Shown piece by piece: positions 8,182 to 16,231 of a stretch of 30,147 nt of DNA (positions within the stretch are counted from its first letter, which is position 1; each line of letters starts with the position of its first letter). The stretch covers positions 1 to 30,147 of the forward strand of contig DALI01000058.1 of the NCBI GenBank assembly GCA_002496725.1. Direction: 5' to 3'. The notes below the pieces were generated by a model. The model saw only the letters and a program-made list of their open reading frames with translations, searched no databases and was not told where the DNA came from. This stretch comes from Euryarchaeota archaeon UBA181 (lineage in GTDB: Archaea; Thermoplasmatota; Poseidoniia; Poseidoniales; Thalassarchaeaceae). A program made the translations under genes and the position numbers.

Positions 8182-8496
8182 ATGGAATATGTATATGCTG
8201 CAATGCTACTGCACTCGGCCGAGAAAGAGATTGACGAAAATGGTGTTAGCGCTGTGCTAACCGCTGCCGGAGTGGATGCTGACGGCGCCCGTGTTAAGGC
8301 ACTGGTTGCTTCGTTGGGATCCGTAGATATCGGAGAGGCGATGGCCACTGCCATAGCCGCACCCGTTGCTTCGGGCGCCGCGCCTGCTGCAGCCGCTGGA
8401 GGAGCTTCTGCTGATGCTCCTGCTGAGGCCGCAGCTGAAGAGGAGCCTGAAGAAGACGATGGTGGCTTCGAAGGTCTTGGCTCATTGTTCGGGTAA
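8182..8496 (+). CDS. rpl12: Ribosomal protein L12 (archaeal P1)
   Basis: A 104-residue acidic stalk protein. The N-terminal dimerisation domain (MEYVYAAMLLHSAEKEI, then VLTAAGVDADGARVKALVA) leads to an Ala-rich flexible hinge, an acidic stretch and the factor-binding tail GFEGLGSLFG. The tail nearly duplicates that of the neighbouring P0, as usual in archaea. The family start is ATG 8182, 16 bases after the rpl10 stop, with AAGGTG ten bases upstream. An upstream extension of the frame to 8053 would overlap P0 and is not used. This is the last gene of the operon. Confidence 0.95.
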   Translation: MEYVYAAMLLHSAEKEIDENGVSAVLTAAGVDADGARVKALVASLGSVDIGEAMATAIAAPVASGAAPAAAAGGASADAPAEAAAEEEPEEDDGGFEGLGSLFG

Positions 8497-8559
8497 GTAG
8501 TACTGGTTTAGAACTGAATCGCGAAGGCGCTATGGGCGATAGCCTATTGGCAGGGCCAT

Positions 8560-9003
8560 ATGCACCCAATACGAGTGTTGGAGATTCCTGTTTCGATAAC
8601 CCCAACAGATGCGGTTAGGCAATTCAGAAACGCCTGTGAGAAACGTGGCTGGGAAGGAATTAGGCTTGAGGAAACAAGAGTAGTCCATAGGTGGGCCATA
8701 ATAATGCCACTCACTAACTCTGCAAGGGTTCTCGGAATGGAAATTGAGGGAGGGGATGCTGATGGGCTCTCTTTGAGATCTTGGAGCTACACCCCGGGTT
8801 CGGCAGGTAGGATTACAATGGTCTCATTTGAGATTCCAGAGTCTGTTGATGGTGAGGAGTGGTTTCTTTTTCTTCGAGAATGGTCTGATTCATTATCCAG
8901 GTGTCCTTGGAAGTGGAGCTTCTGGGAGAGGTCAATGATTGGCTATTTCAGTCCTGAATTCAGGAAATCAAGGAGGGTTTTCTCCTCAGAGGGATTGAAT
9001 TGA
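8560..9003 (+). CDS. Unrecognised 147-residue protein
   Basis: I do not recognise this protein. It has no signal peptide or membrane span and is rich in Trp and Arg (WGWEG-like and PWKWSFWERS segments). An N-terminal strand, HPIRVLEIPVSITPTDAV, leads into a helix, RQFRNACEKRGW, and alternating strands follow. This suggests a small alpha/beta domain of about 130 residues. There is no SD, so it may be translated from a leaderless mRNA. It follows rpl12 by 63 bp on the same strand. Notably its TGA at 9001-9003 is the only stop in this frame before the next gene, so the two could represent a split or readthrough pair. Its coding nature is supported by natural composition and position. Confidence 0.65.
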   Translation: MHPIRVLEIPVSITPTDAVRQFRNACEKRGWEGIRLEETRVVHRWAIIMPLTNSARVLGMEIEGGDADGLSLRSWSYTPGSAGRITMVSFEIPESVDGEEWFLFLREWSDSLSRCPWKWSFWERSMIGYFSPEFRKSRRVFSSEGLN

Positions 9004-9099
9004 GGCTTCGTAGATAAATTTGGGTCACTAATTAGACGCTCGAAGAGTCTCTGGAAGAGAGGATTTGAAAGAGAGAGGGATTTTGCAGAGTTGAGGAAC

Positions 9100-9792
9100 A
9101 TGGGGGTACAAGACATACTAGATAGTCCGAGAAAAATTGGAATGGCTACTGGGACAGTAGTTTTCATGTTCCTATTTCCACTTTATTTCGCATGGATGCC
9201 CCTTGCTGATGAAGGCTTGGTCTCAGGGGGAGGGGGGGCTTCTGGAGAGTGGTTGGTAAGCTTCAGCGAAAGTGAGTTACTTTTTGAGGAGTCAACTGTG
9301 TTAGAGGATGGAGATACCCATATGACTGAGTTCATGATTGGAATCGATGAGGTAGGGGAAGGAGAGATAGGCTTCATTGAGTTAATCGTTCAATGTAATG
9401 ATAATGACGACCCAGGCCCAGGATTCTCTGACAGTGTGGATGGCGTTAGTGACCTCATTGACGTCGAGGGATACGCATCGGGACATATAGAAGATCAGAG
9501 TGCAGATGGGACATGTACAGGGGGTAATGGGGGCTTCACAATCAGGTGGGACGTAACCACTAACTACACCGGAGATAGCTATAGTATTACATCCTCCCAG
9601 AAAACAATATCTGAGACCTGGGATGACAATGGGCTTGGCATTGGAACATGGTCAGCAACTATTACTGCGGAAATTAATTCTGCTCCTGTGATAGGACAGG
9701 TCGTCGATTCAGATGAAGACTTCGATATCACATGGAGGATGTTAACTTATGAGGTGGTCATCCAGGAAGCGACTATGGAAACTTCTGAATAG
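9100..9792 (+). CDS. Membrane-anchored exported protein of unknown function
   Basis: A 230-residue protein with one N-terminal membrane segment (IGMATGTVVFMFLFPLYFAW). After it comes an acidic, Gly/Ser/Thr-rich ectodomain with beta-strand character and two cysteines (VQCNDND and DGTCTGG) that could pair. Potential glycosylation sites such as NYTG occur. A TTG at 9091 is an alternative start three codons upstream; ATG 9100 was chosen because it needs no rare start. Residues encoded upstream as far as the TGA at 9001 are basic and look like a plausible cytoplasmic juxtamembrane segment. The topology (inside N terminus, outside C terminus) follows from the basic residues before the helix. No family is recognised. 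Confidence 0.65.
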   Translation: MGVQDILDSPRKIGMATGTVVFMFLFPLYFAWMPLADEGLVSGGGGASGEWLVSFSESELLFEESTVLEDGDTHMTEFMIGIDEVGEGEIGFIELIVQCNDNDDPGPGFSDSVDGVSDLIDVEGYASGHIEDQSADGTCTGGNGGFTIRWDVTTNYTGDSYSITSSQKTISETWDDNGLGIGTWSATITAEINSAPVIGQVVDSDEDFDITWRMLTYEVVIQEATMETSE

Positions 9793-9824
9793 TTGCTTCC
9801 ATAGATAAATTGAGAAAATTGAGT

Positions 9825-11120
9825 TTAGTTCTTGGAGTGTATTCTTATTACATCTCTATCAATTATCTCGTATTCCGCCCCTATTGCCCTTCCGGTTCTG
9901 CCATCTACTGCCCTGATGAATCCATCTCCTAAATCAGAGTGGACATAATACGCCAATCCTTTCGCTGTGGTTCCCGAGGGTACCAAGATAGCATCTGGAA
10001 GTGTCTTTCCATCGCCATCAGCCCAATGAGTCTCATCTTGGACGGGATAAGCGACTCTCATCCCCAATACGCCAAATACGACCTCTCCAAGAAGTCCCAG
10101 AAGACCCCCTCCCTCCCATTCTCCAAGAGATGAGGATATCGATTCAAGTGCTATTTTCTGCTTTTCAGACATATTTTTCTCACCCATCTCAGTAATCTCG
10201 AACTCAAAATCACCTGGGGTGTTTTCTATCAGACCAGCGCTTGATGCCCTCCTAAGGGCCAGTTCTGCTTCGGCACTAGTTGGCACTACGACGCCTCCAG
10301 AGGATGATATCACTTGACTCAGGTCTTTCCATGAGTCTGGATGCGATTTGTCTGCCTTGTTCGCCGCGATAAAAATTGGGAACAATTGAGTTCTTATTGC
10401 CGATGCCAAAGATATGATTTCCTTTTCGTTCCATGTCCAAGGCATTCCTGCATCTGGATTATCCGTATTTACAGCTGTTATTCCCACGCTTACATGCCTC
10501 TCTGTCGCACCAATTCCAGTAAGCCTGCCCAATATGAAATCAGTCAGACCCCTTTCTCCTTCTGCTTGTACCCTTCTAGCTCCTCTTTCCCATCCATTGC
10601 TTAGTATACCACCTATCCAAGCATCTAGCTCTGCTATCAAGAACTGGTACTCCTCGAGAGGATTTGGGCCCCCGGAACCGACTGGGTTCCCCTCTATATC
10701 TGTTGACCCTGATGCGTCCACGACTTGGATTAAGGCGTCACACCTAGCCAAGTCTGATAGAAACTGGTTCCCCCTTCCCCTTCCCTTGTGCGCCCCTGGA
10801 ACCAGTCCGGCAACGTCAATCATTGTGACTGGGACTAATCTGGTATGCCCCCTGCAAGTTCCTGAGTTTGGAGAACATATACTTCCATTGCGAGTGTCTT
10901 CTATGCTAGTCTTCTCAAGCCTTCCCTCTGCCTCCCTTCTCTCCCTGAGATCGGAACACGCACATGGCTCTCTGAGAGGGAGCCACGCTACGCCGACATT
11001 AGGATCAATGGTTGTGAATGGGTAATTTGCAATTTCCACGGGAGTCTCAGTTAACGCTGAGAATGATGTCGACTTACCGACATTCGGCTTTCCCACCAGA
11101 CCTATTCGCATGGATAACAT
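9825..11120 (-). CDS. ychF: YchF/OBG-family GTPase, archaeal type, with TGS domain
   Basis: A 431-residue translation-associated NTPase. The G1 motif GLVGKPNVGKST is at the N terminus, followed by the switch-I block NYPFTTIDPNVGV. G3 is DVAGLVPGAHKGRGRGNQFL and G4 is NKAD. The C-terminal TGS domain contains PDAILVPSGTTAKGLAYYVHSDLGDGFIRA. The archaeal subfamily carries a cysteine cluster between G2 and G3; here CAC, then CSPNSGTC, could bind a metal. The segment between the pairs is longer than usual because of a charged RERREAEGRLEKTS insert, which helps explain the above-average length. ATG at 11120 and ATG at 11111 are equally possible starts. Archaeal YchF proteins bind ribosomes, but their exact role is not settled. 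Confidence 0.9.
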   Translation of the reverse strand: MLSMRIGLVGKPNVGKSTSFSALTETPVEIANYPFTTIDPNVGVAWLPLREPCACSDLRERREAEGRLEKTSIEDTRNGSICSPNSGTCRGHTRLVPVTMIDVAGLVPGAHKGRGRGNQFLSDLARCDALIQVVDASGSTDIEGNPVGSGGPNPLEEYQFLIAELDAWIGGILSNGWERGARRVQAEGERGLTDFILGRLTGIGATERHVSVGITAVNTDNPDAGMPWTWNEKEIISLASAIRTQLFPIFIAANKADKSHPDSWKDLSQVISSSGGVVVPTSAEAELALRRASSAGLIENTPGDFEFEITEMGEKNMSEKQKIALESISSSLGEWEGGGLLGLLGEVVFGVLGMRVAYPVQDETHWADGDGKTLPDAILVPSGTTAKGLAYYVHSDLGDGFIRAVDGRTGRAIGAEYEIIDRDVIRIHSKN

Positions 11121-11143
11121 TCCGTGGGAGGGGGTTCATGCCG

Positions 11144-12811
11144 TCAAAGTTCGGTAGCTGAACCTTCCTCTTCACTCTGCTGTGAAGGTGAAATCTCAGT
11201 ATCCAGAGTAGCTCCAGATGCCAGTATCTTCCTTATCGTAGTAGGGTTCGTGAGACTGTATGAGTCAATGGCTATCGATGAAACCGAGATGGGTTCAACC
11301 TCCGAAACCATTCTTCCCCTGAACTGTCCGCTGATTGCATTTGTACAGTGGAAAATAGCACCGACGACAGTTCCGTAGAACATGACTGATCCGACCTTCC
11401 TCAACTCTTCATTGATTGATGCCCCCTGCTCGGCCATAGACTCTGTGAGCGCCATATCGGTGAAGTCTGACATCATGGTTATCAGAAGACCTAGGAAAGC
11501 ACCACCTGACATCATCCAGAAAGCCCACCTAGATCGATTTTCGGATAACTGGTGCCTCCCACTGGCCCTAGGTAGGACACTCAATGCAGAACCAATTGAC
11601 AATGGCATCATAACAAGCCATATGGCCATTAGATCTAGAGACTGTGAGATTCCACTGAGTTGATCGACCCCGCCGAGAGCATCTGTCTGGACGAATAGTG
11701 ACCCTATCGCAATCGGGAAAAGCATCCAGGCGCCTAGATTGAGCTCCGCTATACCAGGTGCATCTGGGTTCTCGACAAATGCATCTGAGCCCCTGAGTGT
11801 AACTAGCATGTTCGCACTGAAAGCGATAATTGGTATTGCCGCAAGGGCCATCAGAAATGACCCAGCTATGACATCTCTAGACGAAGGGGCCAACTCGTGA
11901 GAAGATAGAGAGAAGAGATCTACTACCATTGAGGGGTCTGTTGACCCCATTGGATTGATCGTGATTACAGCTCCGAACAATGTGAATGCAACGAGGGATT
12001 TTGACCAAAGTGGATTCCCTGATCCAACGGAAGCAGAATAGAGGGATATGCCAGCTAAACCACAGAAGAAGAAGATTCCACCGAAAAGGTGGTACAGCAA
12101 CCATTGCCCTACTCCTTCAGCATAAGCACCGCTTGCGAAAACTGCTACAATAGCGGCGAGGTTTCCTATGACGGCGAATAGGACTAGCCAGCCCGGGAAT
12201 GGAATATCTTGCGTTGATTCTGATACAGTGAGTATCATATTGATGCCTATAGCAATAGAAGCTAGGGAGATTATTAGAGTACCCAATGGTAGTACGTTTA
12301 TTCCCAGAATGACATTATTCTGTGAGCCTACGAACATCACTATCACGGACAGAGTCCATAGTAGTGAGACGAGTGTCGCATTGGACTCACTAGCCAAATC
12401 AGTCCCACAGAGCCTTGGGAGGATATGTAGAGAGGCTCCGACAATCATCATCCCAATAGCCCCAAAGAGAGCTGTAATCCTCCCTGCATAGATTAGCTCG
12501 GATGATTCAGGGTGATATCCCCATGATTCGAAGCTATGTAGAGCCGTGGGGTCATGAGCGAGCCAAAGTCCCATGAATGTGAAAGTAGAGGCAATGAAGG
12601 TCCAAACTAGGCCATGCAAAATCCATGCAGTCGATGCGGCTCCACGGCGGCCACTCACGAAATCAATAGCTGGACCCAATGCCTTTTCGAGCATGAACAT
12701 ACTCAGTCCTTTGGCGACATCGTTGAATATCCAGAGTCCCCTCTTGATTAGGATGAAGTAAAGAACTAGTAAAAACCAGAAAATTGCGAGAGTTGATACA
12801 ATGACATTCAT
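11144..12811 (-). CDS. Heme-copper-oxidase subunit I-like membrane protein lacking most metal ligands
   Basis: A polytopic protein of about 555 residues with about twelve hydrophobic helices, whose pattern follows heme-copper oxidase (CcoN/CoxA-like) subunit I. A helix-2 HG motif (H66) is present. So are a helix-3 loop, LHILPRLCGT, and a helix-8-like segment, SSRDVIAGSFLMALAAIP. The helix-11 loop ALSVLPRASGR is followed by AFWMMSGG. H241 aligns with the first Cu-B histidine. The other ligands are gone by my hand alignment: the helix-7 HH pair reads NP (286-287), and the helix-10 HxH that binds both hemes reads LDL (392-394). It is therefore probably not an oxygen reductase. ATG 12811 is chosen over GTG 12820 because GAGGTGA precedes it as an SD. 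It follows the small membrane gene directly and is probably co-transcribed with it. Confidence 0.6.
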   Translation of the reverse strand: MNVIVSTLAIFWFLLVLYFILIKRGLWIFNDVAKGLSMFMLEKALGPAIDFVSGRRGAASTAWILHGLVWTFIASTFTFMGLWLAHDPTALHSFESWGYHPESSELIYAGRITALFGAIGMMIVGASLHILPRLCGTDLASESNATLVSLLWTLSVIVMFVGSQNNVILGINVLPLGTLIISLASIAIGINMILTVSESTQDIPFPGWLVLFAVIGNLAAIVAVFASGAYAEGVGQWLLYHLFGGIFFFCGLAGISLYSASVGSGNPLWSKSLVAFTLFGAVITINPMGSTDPSMVVDLFSLSSHELAPSSRDVIAGSFLMALAAIPIIAFSANMLVTLRGSDAFVENPDAPGIAELNLGAWMLFPIAIGSLFVQTDALGGVDQLSGISQSLDLMAIWLVMMPLSIGSALSVLPRASGRHQLSENRSRWAFWMMSGGAFLGLLITMMSDFTDMALTESMAEQGASINEELRKVGSVMFYGTVVGAIFHCTNAISGQFRGRMVSEVEPISVSSIAIDSYSLTNPTTIRKILASGATLDTEISPSQQSEEEGSATEL

Positions 12812-12821
12812 GATTTTCACC

Positions 12822-13100
12822 TCACTCGCTAGTAGCCTCTGTCAGCATTGTTGCCAATATAGAGAATGCTCCAAAGATTACGCCTAGTAAGAAGAACCAG
12901 ATCCCTGAGTCGAAGACTCCTTCGAACATTGGGAGGACTTCAGAAACCACTGGCATGTCCCTTCCAGGGAATAAAATACCGTAAAGTATCAGGAACGAGA
13001 GCATTGTGACGAATCCGAGTACCACTACTACACCAGAGGAAGCGGGCTCTTTCTCACCTTGAATGAACACATCAACAGAACTTGGTACTTTAACAGACAC
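12822..13100 (-). CDS. Small two-span membrane protein upstream of the oxidase-like gene
   Basis: A 92-residue protein with two membrane helices (about residues 21-45 and 66-87), joined by a loop with FPGRDMPVVSEVLPMFEGVFDSG. A cytoplasmic or external polar N terminus contains a QGEKEP segment. No cysteine, histidine ligand pair or known family motif is seen. The start is GTG at 13100, preceded by GAGGTG seven bases upstream. The stop lies ten bases before the ATG of the oxidase-like gene, so the pair forms an operon. By position it could be an accessory subunit of that protein, which is inference only. Confidence 0.7.
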   Translation of the reverse strand: MSVKVPSSVDVFIQGEKEPASSGVVVVLGFVTMLSFLILYGILFPGRDMPVVSEVLPMFEGVFDSGIWFFLLGVIFGAFSILATMLTEATSE

Positions 13101-13168
13101 AGACAGACACCTCGCAAAAGCGACAGAAGCGGACCGAACCAGCAGAGATTGACCCTTAAGCGTTGGGC

Positions 13169-13185
13169 GAGGGACTTAGTCCCTC
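13169..13185. repeat. Perfect 7-bp inverted repeat just after the RaSEA-type gene
   Basis: GAGGGACTTAGTCCCTC forms a stem of seven pairs with a three-base loop. It begins four bases past the stop codon of the minus-strand radical SAM gene and lies upstream of the next minus-strand gene. It may act as a transcript-end structure or a protein-binding palindrome. No poly-U run follows, so it is not a standard intrinsic terminator. Confidence 0.5.
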
Positions 13186-13189
13186 AAAC

Positions 13190-14323
13190 TCAAGGTGCAC
13201 GCAATCTGTCTAGGGTGTTTCCCCTTCTATGAACCCCTGATCCCATAGGAGTGGGGAGAGAGTAATCACTCTGCGTTTCGGAGAGCCATCCCCCTCTGCA
13301 CACGCAGTCTAAGCCGGAGAATTCACCTAAATTACCAGAAACTGAGTATCTCTCTATTGCCGCCACAACTTCTGAATCACAAGACCCACAGTTGTGGGAC
13401 CCCCTTGCTTTTCCTCCTGCAGTTGGATGAACTATTACTCTACAATTGGTTGTAGATATTTCTTCATGTGTCCTGGTGATCATCTCTACCAGTGACCATA
13501 GCCAAGGTGGCCGGTATTCCCTGTTCCGGAACAGTCTATCAACAACGGTTCCTCTCTGAATATTCATGGGGTTTATGGAGACTTCATCTGAGAACTTTGA
13601 AACTTCTGTAACCCATGAAGATGTATGATTTAGAGCATCTCCCTCTGACATGAATGGAGGTTTGAAGAGTAGGTATGTTTTGACTCTGAGTGAGTTTTTT
13701 CTAAGCATTTCAACTGCTTTATGCCATTGTTTTATGGAGAATCCCTTGTTAGCATGAAATCTCAAAACCGTGTTATCATATGCCTCAAGTCCAATCGCAA
13801 CTGTACATCCTGGGTGCCTCTCAGCAACCCATTCTAGCTTCTCCGGTGTACACATTTGGGCCTGTGCCTCCACAACTAGGTGAAGTCCCATTTCAAAGGT
13901 CTCCCTGAGAACGTGTTCCTGCCACTCAGGAGGATTCTCCCTGTCTTCGAAGAAGGTTCCAGATGTGTATACTTTGACCATCTTACAGCCCTCGAAGTTA
14001 TCTGTCAATCTCTTAGCCTCATCCCATTGGGAAAACATGTCCTCTGCAGTGACGTCGTCTCTGACGTCATTGAAGTATCCACAGAAGGTACATCCTGACT
14101 TCCACCACCAAACACAGCCTTTGGTTCTGAGAATAACCGTGGCTGCGGTACATGCAGTTCCATCTGGAAGATTCTCAGGGGTTTTGTACACTGTTACTGG
14201 TTTGGATGCATCCCATGACTCACGGGATGCCACTGATTCTGGAGTATTCTCAGGGGCCTTGATTAGATGGTGGATTTTAACGGGTTTTTCTCCATCACCC
14301 ATTAGGCCGCATGAATGGGTCAT
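13190..14323 (-). CDS. raSEA: RaSEA-type archaeosine biosynthesis radical SAM protein
   Basis: A 377-residue radical SAM enzyme. The cluster motif has the spacing C-x7-C-x2-C (GCVWWWKSGCTFCGY), typical of the archaeal RaSEA family. RaSEA works with ArcS to convert preQ0-modified guanosine to archaeosine at position 15 of tRNA in many Euryarchaeota. Further support comes from VYTSGTFFEDRE, the VVEAQAQMCTPEKL block and the YLLFKPPFMSEGDAL block. A C-terminal cysteine group, SHNCGSCDSE then LDCVCRGGW, may bind a second metal or Fe-S site. ATG 14323 lies about 20 bp below a TATA box (14341-14349), so the mRNA is probably leaderless. It is divergent from the UMF1-type transporter. I am fairly sure of the subfamily; the alternative is an Elp3-like enzyme of unknown substrate. 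Confidence 0.75.
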   Translation of the reverse strand: MTHSCGLMGDGEKPVKIHHLIKAPENTPESVASRESWDASKPVTVYKTPENLPDGTACTAATVILRTKGCVWWWKSGCTFCGYFNDVRDDVTAEDMFSQWDEAKRLTDNFEGCKMVKVYTSGTFFEDRENPPEWQEHVLRETFEMGLHLVVEAQAQMCTPEKLEWVAERHPGCTVAIGLEAYDNTVLRFHANKGFSIKQWHKAVEMLRKNSLRVKTYLLFKPPFMSEGDALNHTSSWVTEVSKFSDEVSINPMNIQRGTVVDRLFRNREYRPPWLWSLVEMITRTHEEISTTNCRVIVHPTAGGKARGSHNCGSCDSEVVAAIERYSVSGNLGEFSGLDCVCRGGWLSETQSDYSLPTPMGSGVHRRGNTLDRLRAP

Positions 14324-14340
14324 GGCCCTCGCTCCGGGGA

Positions 14341-14349
14341 TATATTATT
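14341..14349 (-). promoter_or_regulatory. TATA box for the RaSEA-type gene
   Basis: On the minus strand this reads AATAATATA, centred about 22 bp before the ATG at 14323. That spacing predicts transcription starting at or next to the start codon, meaning a leaderless message, and no SD is present. Confidence 0.55.
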
Positions 14350-14411
14350 GACGTTGACTGCTGAATGGTGAGTGTGAGGTTACCTGATTACGCAGACGAC
14401 ACTAAAGACCA

Positions 14412-14419
14412 GATATAAT
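14412..14419 (+). promoter_or_regulatory. Probable TATA box for the UMF1-type transporter
   Basis: GATATAAT lies 13-20 bp before the ATG at 14432. This is slightly closer than the usual 25-bp spacing, so either the message starts inside the first codons or the true start is a later one, such as ATG 14495. The region 14350-14411 holds nothing else I can identify. Confidence 0.4.
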
Positions 14420-14431
14420 CTCAGATGAATC

Positions 14432-16222
14432 ATGACGGGTGGGCTTGGCAATGTTCTTGGAAGCTCGGATGTTGTAGAACGACTACTGGATGAAATGGAT
14501 CCAGACTCGAAGAAGGCTCTGAAAGGATGGTATTGGTTTGACTGGGCTAACCAGGCTTTCGCTCTGACGGTAATTACCGTGGTAGTTCCAACACTACTAT
14601 CCAACATGTTCAATCTAGCAAATGGAGGAAGTGCAGAATATGCCGGTCTGACATTTACGGGAGATAGTTTCTATGCCATAGTCCTAGGAATATCCAGTGT
14701 CTTTGTAGCCATAGTCAGTCCGGTCCTTGGAGCCATAGCAGATAGGATGCCGATAAAGAAGAAGATTCTGAGAATATACACCATTATTGGAATTATTTTC
14801 ACTGGTCTAATGGGCTTAGCCCCTTACATGAGTGAGGAATCCTCATACAAGTTCCTGGCAATTTGTCTGATTATGGGGAACATAGGTTTTGCCGGTGGGC
14901 ATGCAATCTACTCAGCTTTCCTCCCCTATCTCGGAGATAAGCGCCTCATGGATCATATTTCTAGCTGGGGTTATGCCTATGGTTTCCTAGGAGGTTCGAC
15001 ACTTCTCACACTCCATCTAATCGTAGGATTGAGGTTTGGATTTGAAGATCCCGATGTTCAGTGTTTCGTTTTCCTGACGAGTGCATTGTGGTGGCTCGGT
15101 TTCTCGATACCAATATTCAGAGACACTCCAGAGCCGGAAATCCCCAATCCTACTGAATACTCGTCTATTTTTGAAGCGATAATAGATGGTATCAGAGAGA
15201 TTCGTAAAACATTCTCTGAGATTCGTAGATACAGAGTTCTGACCCTTTTCATGTGCGGATACCTGTTATTCTATGATGGGGTGAATGCGATAGGTGGGTT
15301 AGCGGCAGCATATGCAGATTCTGTTCTAAGGATTGACTTTAGTATGAATTTCGTTCTACTGCTTTCTGCTAACATAGTTGCTATTCCTATGACCATAATA
15401 GGCGGTTCACTAGCTAGTAGATACAGCAACAAGAAAATTCTGGGAGGTGCACTGGCGATATTCTGTGTAGTATCGGTACTTGGAGTTGGTTTCGCTCCTC
15501 TTGAACTAGAGGAAGACCACCAGAGGTATGACTTTCGTTATGACTGGGACGAGGAGGAGGATGCGTACGAGTTATCGACCCTTTACAACAGGGGCGTAGA
15601 TGGCTGGGTTAGCGAGTCGGGGAAAGGAGATGAAAAGTTCAGGCAAGCGTTCCTACAATTCTTGAAGACGGGCGAGGATGAGCGTTCCCTCCTAGGCCTC
15701 GAAGAGTCCTCGTTGCTTGCATCCAGAATGAGTAATAATTCGGAACACAGATTCTCTTTTTCTTTCCGTGGCGGAGTATTAGATGGAGCCACTTCCGTCG
15801 GTACTGATCACCCTACTGTGATTGAGGGTGGACCAATAGACTGGTGGCCTAATTTACTGAGGGACAATATATGGGAGCCTGCAGGTGTGGGAATTAACCT
15901 ACAGTGGATAATACTTGGAATGACATTCGGGATGGTGATGGGAGTAGCAGGGGCCTTGTCCAGGAGTCTTTTCAGTATGCTAATTCCAACGTCGAAAACA
16001 ACCGAGTTCTTCGGGTTCTTCGCCTTCATAGGCAAGGCGGTTTCGGTTCTTGGACCAATCATTTATGCAATAGTAGCAGCTTCCATGGACAGTAGAATGG
16101 GCCTTCTGAGTGTAGTGGTACCTATCTTGATGGGAATGTGTTTCTTCTTCGTTGTAGATGTTGAAGAGGGGATTCGAGTCGCGAGAGAGGTTGATGAAGA
16201 AGTGGCTTCTGGCTCAATGTGA
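14432..16222 (+). CDS. UMF1/Atg22-type MFS transporter with a large extracytoplasmic insert
   Basis: A 596-residue major facilitator protein. The N-terminal signature KGWYWFDWANQAFALTV is that of the UMF1/Atg22 family. The C-terminal block GALSRSLFSMLIPTSKTTEFFGFFAFIGK matches the family's conserved region. About twelve membrane helices are visible. A hydrophilic, strongly acidic insert of about 130 residues (roughly 357-486, rich in DEEED and WD) separates two helices. Related transporters usually run 400-480 residues without it. In yeast Atg22 exports amino acids; the prokaryotic substrate is unknown. The acyltransferase gene starts nine bases after its stop, suggesting an operon. Confidence 0.85.
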   Translation: MTGGLGNVLGSSDVVERLLDEMDPDSKKALKGWYWFDWANQAFALTVITVVVPTLLSNMFNLANGGSAEYAGLTFTGDSFYAIVLGISSVFVAIVSPVLGAIADRMPIKKKILRIYTIIGIIFTGLMGLAPYMSEESSYKFLAICLIMGNIGFAGGHAIYSAFLPYLGDKRLMDHISSWGYAYGFLGGSTLLTLHLIVGLRFGFEDPDVQCFVFLTSALWWLGFSIPIFRDTPEPEIPNPTEYSSIFEAIIDGIREIRKTFSEIRRYRVLTLFMCGYLLFYDGVNAIGGLAAAYADSVLRIDFSMNFVLLLSANIVAIPMTIIGGSLASRYSNKKILGGALAIFCVVSVLGVGFAPLELEEDHQRYDFRYDWDEEEDAYELSTLYNRGVDGWVSESGKGDEKFRQAFLQFLKTGEDERSLLGLEESSLLASRMSNNSEHRFSFSFRGGVLDGATSVGTDHPTVIEGGPIDWWPNLLRDNIWEPAGVGINLQWIILGMTFGMVMGVAGALSRSLFSMLIPTSKTTEFFGFFAFIGKAVSVLGPIIYAIVAASMDSRMGLLSVVVPILMGMCFFFVVDVEEGIRVAREVDEEVASGSM

Positions 16223-16231
16223 AGTGATGTG

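Noticed and set aside
10414..11025. Long open frame on the plus strand opposite the YchF gene
   Set aside because: It lies entirely antisense to a clearly conserved GTPase and has low-complexity composition; it is a shadow frame. The same holds for frames opposite the kinase (2381-2914), P0 (7610-8203) and the addA-like gene.
11144..12811. Calling this gene a functional cbb3-type or nitric-oxide-reductase subunit
   Set aside because: The histidine ligands that any heme-copper enzyme needs are replaced by NP and LDL.
13095..13115. GTGTCTGTC tandem-like repeat at the start of the small membrane gene
   Set aside because: Too short and imperfect; it overlaps the SD and GTG start and is probably chance.
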